From NCBI GenBank assembly GCA_964435085.1, contig CAYSXQ010000002.1, forward strand, positions 1 through 64,000: a stretch of 64,000 bases of DNA. The letters are read 5' to 3'. The notes under the pieces are model-generated. The model was not told the origin of the DNA. It searched no databases and was given only the letters and a program-made list of their open reading frames with translations. The stretch comes from UBA917 sp964435085 (lineage in GTDB: Bacteria; Patescibacteriota; Patescibacteriia; Patescibacteriales; Patescibacteriaceae). This document shows positions 59,029 through 64,000 of the stretch, piece by piece (positions within the stretch are counted from its first letter, which is position 1; every line of letters begins with the position of its first letter). The translations under genes were made by a program, and so were the position numbers.

Positions 59029-59325
59029 ATGAGCACTCTCAGTGTCAGCACAGAAAACAGTGTAGTCAGCGAATGGGGCTACACCTTCGAAGTTAACCCA
59101 GCGGGAGATGCAATCAGCGTATCTAAAAACCCGAATCCACAAAAATACTTGCTTGACGACCAAGTAGCTTTGATTAATCACCCTCTGTTTGCTAATGGTA
59201 CCAGAGGTGCAATAAAAACTATCACACGCCTTAGTTGTAATGGTAGTAAGGACGACATTTTGATGATTGAATCTAAGAACGGCGTCTCTATAAGAGCCAG
59301 CTTAAATCAAGTCACCAAAAACTAA
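59029..59325 (+). CDS. Small orphan protein
   Basis: A 98-residue soluble protein that I do not recognise. It looks beta-rich (WGYTFEVNPAGDAISVSKNP, then ILMIESKNGVSIRASLNQV), without signal or membrane segments. The start at 59029 has a near-perfect Shine-Dalgarno. It follows uvrB by 31 bp and ends in a strong hairpin. As with the other orphan genes, its expression signals are stronger than those of adjacent core genes. Confidence 0.7.
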   Translation: MSTLSVSTENSVVSEWGYTFEVNPAGDAISVSKNPNPQKYLLDDQVALINHPLFANGTRGAIKTITRLSCNGSKDDILMIESKNGVSIRASLNQVTKN

Positions 59326-59329
59326 ATTG

Positions 59330-59355
59330 ACCGCCAACAACTGTTGGCGGTTTTT
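59330..59355 (+). terminator. Hairpin terminator after the 59029 gene
   Basis: The stem ACCGCCAACA / TGTTGGCGGT with a short centre and a T-run, 5 bp after the stop. Confidence 0.85.
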
Positions 59356-59362
59356 ATTTATT

Positions 59363-59521
59363 GTCATTCTCTGTGGCTTTCAGGCATGACATAATTTTTG
59401 TAATTTGAAAATTAAAAACCGTGGATCCCCGCATTCGCGAGGATGACGAAATGTTTGAGACTTGGAAATTAATTAATTGTGATTTGTTTTGAAATTTTAA
59501 ATTTGACATTGGAAATTAAAA
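59363..59521. repeat. Mixed repeat remnants
   Basis: The stretch contains a small GTCATTC...GGCATGAC palindrome (about 59363-59390), a partial copy of the GTGGATCCCCGCA/CGCGAGGATGAC repeat (59420-59448), and an AAATTTTAAATTT-family fragment (about 59470-59521). Together they occupy most of the space between the 59029 gene and rpsU. Confidence 0.55.
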
Positions 59522-59535
59522 AGCTAGCCACAAAC

Positions 59536-59569
59536 AAAAAGACCCTTCTACAAAGAGAGAGGTCTTTTT
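59536..59569 (-). terminator. Hairpin terminator after rpsU
   Basis: The stem AAAAAGACC / GGTCTTTTT encloses a 16-nt loop, 27 bp after the rpsU stop; T-run on the minus strand. Confidence 0.65.
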
Positions 59570-59596
59570 GCAAGCAAAGCTAGAATCTTAGCGTGT

Positions 59597-59827
59597 TTAC
59601 CATTGCTTCTTTTCTTCTAATTTACCGATCTTACGCAAATATTCTTTTTTAGAACGTAGTTCTAAGCCGATTAGAGCGCTTGTTTTGATTTGAATTTTAT
59701 TCTTGTCTTTTTTCTGATAACGGTTCTTACGGGCTTCCATTAACTTACCGCTTTGCTGTAAACGACGATTAAAACGACGCAAAAAAGCTTCGAAACTTTC
59801 GCCTTTCTTTCTCTTAAATTGTACCAT
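59597..59827 (-). CDS. rpsU: 30S ribosomal protein bS21
   Basis: A 76-residue basic protein that helps 30S subunits engage mRNA. The core GESFEAFLRRFNRRLQQSGK and EARKNRYQKK match S21. It lies 39 bp after hisS on the same strand and a hairpin follows, so it is the last gene of lepB-hisS-rpsU. AGAAAGG lies about 10-16 nt upstream of the ATG and may be a ribosome-binding site. The C-terminal 25 residues differ from E. coli S21, which is normal in this family. Confidence 0.9.
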   Translation of the reverse strand: MVQFKRKKGESFEAFLRRFNRRLQQSGKLMEARKNRYQKKDKNKIQIKTSALIGLELRSKKEYLRKIGKLEEKKQW

Positions 59828-59866
59828 ATGCCACCAACCTTTCTAGATGATTATTGTTTGGATAAT

Positions 59867-61204
59867 TTAGCTAATATTAAGTCTTTTGTCAAGTTCGTGT
59901 AAAATCTTGCGGACATCGATGGTTTCTTGGACGCCTGATTCCATGTCCCGCAGCAAAATAGTCTCGTCGATTAATTCTTTTTGACCTAAAATTAAAGCAT
60001 ATTTAGCTTTAACACGCTCAGCCTCTTCAAGCTGGAGCTTGAGACTATCCTGAATGAAAAATTCACGCACACGGAAGCCGGCTCGGCGTAATTCTTCAAA
60101 GAGCAACATACACTTCATCTTGGCATTTTCGGATAACTGAGCCATGAAAATGTCCGCTTCTTCGTCGCAAGCCACGGCAATATTCTTGCTACGGATACGT
60201 GAAATAGTTTTTTCTAAATCGATACCGAAACCACAGACAGATAAAGTCTTAGCGCCGAGACTTTCAAGCACAGCTGAGTAATTACCGCCGCCGCCAAGAG
60301 CCTGAGCTTTATTACCCTCGCTAACTGGCACATATTCAAAAATGGTGTGATTGAAGTAATCAAAGCCAGCAACGCTAACTAGTTTAGTATTAAGGCTGTA
60401 AGGCACACCCATACCATCGAGATATTCAAGGACAGCTTCGAAACGTTTGCGACAATCTTCGGTCAAATGATCGATAAAAGGTGGCAAATCAGACATCACC
60501 TCTTGGCAGACATCCTCATCACACTCTAGTACTGACCAAGGATTTTTCAGAATCTTCTTGCGACACTCAGCACAGAGCTTGGATTTACGACCACGCTCTT
60601 TAAAGTATTCATTAATGATCTTGGTGTAATTATTGCGACATTCTTGATTGCCAACACTGTTAATTTGAATTTCGACATCAACTTGTAGCTCCTTAAAGAA
60701 GTTGTAACCGATGAGAATCAACTGAGCATCAGTAGAAGGTTTAAATTCACCAACAATATCTAAACGAAATTGATTAGACTGACGTAGGCGGCCACCCTGA
60801 CTTTTGTCATAACGAAAGACCTGACCCTGCCAAAAAGCCTTAAAAATTCGTTCGAGGTTGAAGTAGTTATGCTCAATACCGGCACGCATCAAACTGATAG
60901 CGCCGTCGGGACGCAAGGCAATCTTTTCGCCATCATGACTAAGACAAGTAAACAATTCCTGAGTGACAAAGTCACTAGTTTTACCTAGCGCTCGCTCATA
61001 AAGACCGACGCTTTCTAAGCTAGGCAGATCGACACGTTTAAAATTATAAATCTTAGCCAACTCCTGAGCTTTACGATTAACTAGCTGCCAGTACTTGTAC
61101 TCTTCTGGCAAGACGTCTTTCATGCCTTTGATCTTGGCAATAGGTGTATTTTCACGACCAGAGCGCTTAGCTAAGTCTGGTGTTTTTTTCTTAGGTCTAG
61201 GCAT
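59867..61204 (-). CDS. hisS: Histidyl-tRNA synthetase
   Basis: A 445-residue class II synthetase. It begins with a 25-residue basic extension (PRPKKKTPDLAKRSGRE) before the usual start IKGMKDVLPEEYKYW. Motif 2 is FRYDKSQGGRLRQSNQFRLD near residue 130, and the HisRS-specific LVSVAGFDYFNHTIFEYVP is near 275. Motif 3 AQALGGGGNYSAVLESLG and GFGIDLEKTISRI are near 310-335. A Cys-x2-Cys pair near 215 (CAECRKK) is present. The C-terminal anticodon-binding domain is complete. It is 3 bp after lepB, so they form one operon. Confidence 0.95.
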   Translation of the reverse strand: MPRPKKKTPDLAKRSGRENTPIAKIKGMKDVLPEEYKYWQLVNRKAQELAKIYNFKRVDLPSLESVGLYERALGKTSDFVTQELFTCLSHDGEKIALRPDGAISLMRAGIEHNYFNLERIFKAFWQGQVFRYDKSQGGRLRQSNQFRLDIVGEFKPSTDAQLILIGYNFFKELQVDVEIQINSVGNQECRNNYTKIINEYFKERGRKSKLCAECRKKILKNPWSVLECDEDVCQEVMSDLPPFIDHLTEDCRKRFEAVLEYLDGMGVPYSLNTKLVSVAGFDYFNHTIFEYVPVSEGNKAQALGGGGNYSAVLESLGAKTLSVCGFGIDLEKTISRIRSKNIAVACDEEADIFMAQLSENAKMKCMLLFEELRRAGFRVREFFIQDSLKLQLEEAERVKAKYALILGQKELIDETILLRDMESGVQETIDVRKILHELDKRLNIS

Positions 61205-61207
61205 AAG

Positions 61208-61768
61208 TTAATATTTATACTCAACATTTTTAAAAGTGGTGATGCGGCTAACTGGTAGGCCGCGGAAGAAAACTTTGCCGATGATAAAGCTCTTGTTGAC
61301 TGGACCAAAAATACGTGAATCTTTGGAGGCCATGCGATTGTCACCAAGCAGATAGTACTCGTTGGCACCCAAGAGAATCTTGGCATCAGTTGAAGCGCTG
61401 GTCAGCAAGCTCTCATCTAAGTATGGCTCGTCTAACAAAAAGCCCTGAGGATTTTGTAAGTTATAGATATAAATCCGACCATCTTTGAATTGAATAGACT
61501 CGCCAGGCAAAGCAATAATACGCTTAATGAAGAATTCTTGAGGATTGAGCGGATAGCGGAAGACCACAATTTCTCCACGAGTCGGCTCATTAAAACGATA
61601 ACTAATCTCGTCAACAATCAAGTACTCGTGATCAAAGAAATTTGGCTCCATCGAGGCCCCTTTGACATAAAAAGGCTGGATTAAGAAGGCGCGCACCGGC
61701 AAAATAATAGCCAAGGAAAGTACCAACATCTTGATAAATTCCCAACTAAAACTCAAAAATTTCTTCAT
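61208..61768 (-). CDS. lepB: Signal peptidase I
   Basis: A 186-residue membrane protease that cleaves Sec signal peptides. One N-terminal membrane helix (about 12-30) precedes the catalytic Ser39 in KGASMEPNFF. The catalytic Lys82 is in PQEFFIKRIIALPGES. The box LGDNRMASKDSRIFGPV near 145 is also present. It is the first gene of lepB-hisS-rpsU, with a very good promoter about 20 bp upstream. The giant surface protein and other secreted proteins in this window are likely substrates. Confidence 0.95.
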   Translation of the reverse strand: MKKFLSFSWEFIKMLVLSLAIILPVRAFLIQPFYVKGASMEPNFFDHEYLIVDEISYRFNEPTRGEIVVFRYPLNPQEFFIKRIIALPGESIQFKDGRIYIYNLQNPQGFLLDEPYLDESLLTSASTDAKILLGANEYYLLGDNRMASKDSRIFGPVNKSFIIGKVFFRGLPVSRITTFKNVEYKY

Positions 61769-61788
61769 AGATATTATATTATTTTTAG

Positions 61789-61817
61789 ACTATACCACCT
61801 AGTGTTATTGGTGTCAA
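61789..61817 (-). promoter_or_regulatory. Promoter of the lepB-hisS-rpsU operon
   Basis: Perfect TTGACA (61812-61817), 17-bp spacer, TATAGT (61789-61794) on the minus strand, about 20 bp before the lepB ATG. Confidence 0.8.
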
Positions 61818-61849
61818 ACATTGGAGCGAAGCTTCAAATTACAAGTTAC

Positions 61850-62282
61850 AAGTTCCAAATAAATCACAAATCTCAAATCGCAAAAGATTACTTGGTTAAT
61901 ATTTTTGAGAATATTTTAACCAAATCTTGCGACTCTGATAAAAGTAATTTCATTCTGTTGGCAAAATTTGGATTAGCTTCAATAATTAATTTTAGCCAAT
62001 AAATTGTTTCCTTGGCTTCTTTAAGAGAAAGTCTCACTTTAAACCTAAGGTCTTTCTTGGTTTCAGTTTCGTTAGCTTCGCAATAGTTGGCTCCAATAGC
62101 AGTTCCGGATCTAATAATCTGATTAATTAAAGGAGTATTAATAATATTTTTTGGCAAGGCTTGGCACAACCTCACTATCCTCTTACCAAATTCCAGAACC
62201 CTATCCTCTAATGGATATTGATAATTCATAAAAAATCAAAAAAGCGTTTTGTAATTTGAAATTTGTGATTTATTTGGAACTT
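61850..62282. mobile_element. Inverted-repeat-bounded element carrying a four-helix-bundle gene
   Basis: The 29-bp segments 61850-61878 and 62254-62282 are inverted copies with 28 of 29 positions identical. They bracket exactly one ORF (61888-62229). Shorter related repeat sequence continues to about 62312 next to the ppsA stop. No transposase is present. A non-autonomous mobile unit is the simplest interpretation, but it is inference. Confidence 0.55.
61888..62229 (-). CDS. Four-helix-bundle (S23/IVP-type) protein
   Basis: A 113-residue protein of the family first seen in 23S rRNA intervening sequences (PF05635/TIGR02436 type). The start VLEFGKRIVRLCQALPK, the motif QIIRSGTAIGANYCEANETE near residue 40, and KDLRFKVRLSLKEAKETIYW are characteristic. 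Family members form homopentameric four-helix bundles, and relatives serve as accessory proteins of diversity-generating retroelements. No reverse transcriptase lies nearby. It is bracketed by near-perfect inverted repeats, which suggests that gene and repeats move together. Confidence 0.9.
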   Translation of the reverse strand: MNYQYPLEDRVLEFGKRIVRLCQALPKNIINTPLINQIIRSGTAIGANYCEANETETKKDLRFKVRLSLKEAKETIYWLKLIIEANPNFANRMKLLLSESQDLVKIFSKILTK

Positions 62283-62309
62283 CGAACTTGAGATTTGGAA
62301 CTTTGTATT

Positions 62310-64000
62310 TTATTTCCTACCAAGTAAAGACTTCTTAGCAGTGTTTTTCGCAACAACCTTGCCCTTAGAACCAAGCTTCTTCTCATAAGCCAGCAGATCT
62401 AAGGTCGTCTTAATGACCGTGTCAGGGTTAAGAGAAATGCTGTCAATGCCACACTCCACTAAGTAGCGAGCAAAATCAGGGAAGTCAGAAGGAGCCTGAC
62501 CGCAGATGCCAACCTTGGTCTTGGTTTTTTTGCCGACTTCAATGAGGTATTTAATTAAGATTTTGACGCTGTCGTTCTTTTCATTAGAGACACCGGCCAC
62601 TTTGAGGTTGCCAGCATCGCGATCAATGGCGAGAGTGAATTGAGTGAGGTCGTTAGAGCCAATAGAGAAACCATCAAAGATCTTAGCAAAGCGATCAGCG
62701 AGGATGATGTTAGTTGGCACTTCGGCCATGACGTAAATTTCTAGACCATCCACTCCCCGCTTGAGTCCATGCTTAGCCATGATGCCCTGAACCAAGAGGC
62801 CTTCTTCGATGGTGCGGCAAATTGGGATCATGATCTTGAGGTTCTTGAGCTTCATGTCATTCCTGACCTTAGCCAGAGCCTTACATTCAAGAACAAAGGC
62901 CGGCATGTAAGTTGGGTCATAGTAACGACTAGCACCACGCCAACCGATCATTGGATTAGACTCCTCTGGCTCGTAAGCGCGACCACCGATGAGGTTAGCG
63001 TATTCATTACTCTTGAAGTCAGAGAGACGGATGATGACGTCCTTAGGATAGAAAGCGGCAGCGATGAGAGCGACACCTTCGGCGAGCTTATCAATATAGA
63101 ATTGCTTTTTGTCTTTGTAGCCGACAGTGATTTCGTCGATCTGCTTCTTAGCTTTTTTGTCAGCTAGCTTGTCGTAATTAATTAAAGCGAGCGGATGAAT
63201 TTTGATGTAGTTATTGATAATAAATTCTTCACGAGCTAGACCCACACCGTCGTTAGGAATAAATGAGGAGGCAAAAGCCAGTTCTGGCGAACCGACGTTC
63301 ATCATGATCTTGGTCTTCGGACGAGCCATGTTCTTGATATTGGTTTTATTAACCTTGAAAGGCAAAAGACCGTCATAGACAAAGCCTTCATCACCTTCAG
63401 CGCAACTCACCGTCACCTTGTGACCAGAGCTTAAGACCTTAGTGGCGTTTTCAGTGCCGACTACACAAGGGATGCCGAGTTCACGGCTGACAATAGCGGC
63501 GTGACAAGTACGACCACCTTTATTGGTCACGATAGCCGAGGCAATCTTCATGATTGGCTCCCAGTCTGGATCAGTCATGTCAGTGACCAAGACCTGACCT
63601 GGTTTGAATTTAACAATTTCATTAGCATTCATGATCTTGTTCACTTCACCAGCGCCAACCTTGGAGCCGACAGAGCGACCATGCACGAGGACTTTGGATT
63701 TCTTGCTGATGACGTAATCTTCGATGACATTATGATCACGGACACTATGAATAGTTTCGGGACGAGCTTGGACGATGTAGAGCTTGCCGTCCACACCATC
63801 GAGCGCCCACTCCATATCCATGGCGCGGCCATAATGCTTTTCGATAATCATACCCCACTTAGCTAGAGTCTTAACTTGTTCGTCGGTAATAGAAGCGGTG
63901 AGCTGATCTTTGTCTGCTACTGCAACGTCTTTGACTGGTGAGAGCTTATTCTTATCATCATAAATCATCTTGATGTTCTTGGCGCTCAAGTGCTTGTAGA
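62310..64000 (-). CDS. ppsA: Phosphoenolpyruvate synthase, C-terminal part (5' end outside window)
   Basis: At least 563 codons of PpsA, open to the right edge. The enzyme makes PEP from pyruvate, ATP and water, supporting gluconeogenesis. The segment ITDEQVKTLAKWGMIIEKHY and VQARPETIHS ends the ATP-binding domain. The swivelling domain has the phospho-His motif GGRTCHAAIVSRELGIPCVV near residue 170 of the visible part. The PEP-binding barrel includes DGVGLAREEFIINNYIKIHP and GICGQAPSDFPDFARYLVECG. A basic tail (KNTAKKSLLGRK) ends the protein. The TTG at 63989 is an internal Leu codon, since the frame continues upstream in typical PpsA sequence. Confidence 0.95.
   Translation of the reverse strand, partial: YKHLSAKNIKMIYDDKNKLSPVKDVAVADKDQLTASITDEQVKTLAKWGMIIEKHYGRAMDMEWALDGVDGKLYIVQARPETIHSVRDHNVIEDYVISKKSKVLVHGRSVGSKVGAGEVNKIMNANEIVKFKPGQVLVTDMTDPDWEPIMKIASAIVTNKGGRTCHAAIVSRELGIPCVVGTENATKVLSSGHKVTVSCAEGDEGFVYDGLLPFKVNKTNIKNMARPKTKIMMNVGSPELAFASSFIPNDGVGLAREEFIINNYIKIHPLALINYDKLADKKAKKQIDEITVGYKDKKQFYIDKLAEGVALIAAAFYPKDVIIRLSDFKSNEYANLIGGRAYEPEESNPMIGWRGASRYYDPTYMPAFVLECKALAKVRNDMKLKNLKIMIPICRTIEEGLLVQGIMAKHGLKRGVDGLEIYVMAEVPTNIILADRFAKIFDGFSIGSNDLTQFTLAIDRDAGNLKVAGVSNEKNDSVKILIKYLIEVGKKTKTKVGICGQAPSDFPDFARYLVECGIDSISLNPDTVIKTTLDLLAYEKKLGSKGKVVAKNTAKKSLLGRK

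Noticed and set aside
61888..62229. Diversity-generating retroelement around the four-helix-bundle protein
   Set aside because: No reverse transcriptase, template repeat or variable repeat was found in the flanking genes lepB and ppsA.
63987..63989. TTG as a start codon for PpsA
   Set aside because: The frame stays open to the window edge and encodes normal PpsA sequence upstream (YKH before LSAKNIKMIYDD), so the real start is outside.

Overview
This 64 kb window looks like a chromosome segment of a Candidate Phyla Radiation (Patescibacteria) bacterium, probably a Parcubacteria-type lineage. That placement is inference from gene content and style: a type IV pilus operon without the usual outer-membrane parts, a giant MBG/FN3-type surface protein, a Mur ligase with almost no N-terminal domain, a DUF3160 protein, a GH130/GT4 cluster, many aminoacyl-tRNA synthetases and translation genes, and A/T-rich palindromic repeats between genes. 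Codon use fits the standard bacterial code. I saw no rRNA, tRNA, CRISPR array, phage or transposase. Two runs of 100 N are scaffold gaps with identical 55-bp flanks.

Layout. 1-4.7 kb: 5' part of a giant secreted repeat protein that runs off the left edge. 4.9-10.5 kb: minus-strand operon pilM-pilN-pilO-(PilP position)-pilB-vanZ. 10.6-13.2 kb: membrane-anchored beta-propeller gene and radA. 13.3-19.6 kb: translation block (trmD, khpA, tsf, rpsB, rpmE, prfA, prmC) with palindromic repeats and a structured rpsB leader. 19.6-23.6 kb: small orphan genes, a LOG-like protein, rarA and a DUF167 gene. 23.6-32.2 kb: carbohydrate region (NAGPA-type protein, nagB, PIG-L deacetylase, two GT4 enzymes, a six-hairpin glycosidase, GH130). 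32.2-40.2 kb: valS, rodA-rplY, and a DUF3160 protein paired with another anchored protein. 40.4-51.1 kb: gyrB, tyrS, dnaE, Mur ligase, femX-like, ruvA. 51.2-57 kb: htpX, DUF2207, lemA, a possible 25-residue peptide, and ileS. 57-64 kb: uvrB without its UVR domain, orphan genes, lepB-hisS-rpsU, a four-helix-bundle gene bracketed by near-perfect inverted repeats, and the 3' part of ppsA.

How the genes fit together. The cell surface is heavily represented: a pilus assembly platform, a giant adhesin-like protein, signal peptidase I, RodA, a Mur ligase next to a FemAB-type transferase, and membrane proteins of unknown role. The sugar region could make or recycle a mannose-containing glycan. Most core genes have weak or no visible Shine-Dalgarno, while seven small orphan genes have strong ones. 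Six of those seven also have a near-consensus sigma-70-type promoter (the seventh a weaker candidate), and all seven are followed by a hairpin terminator.
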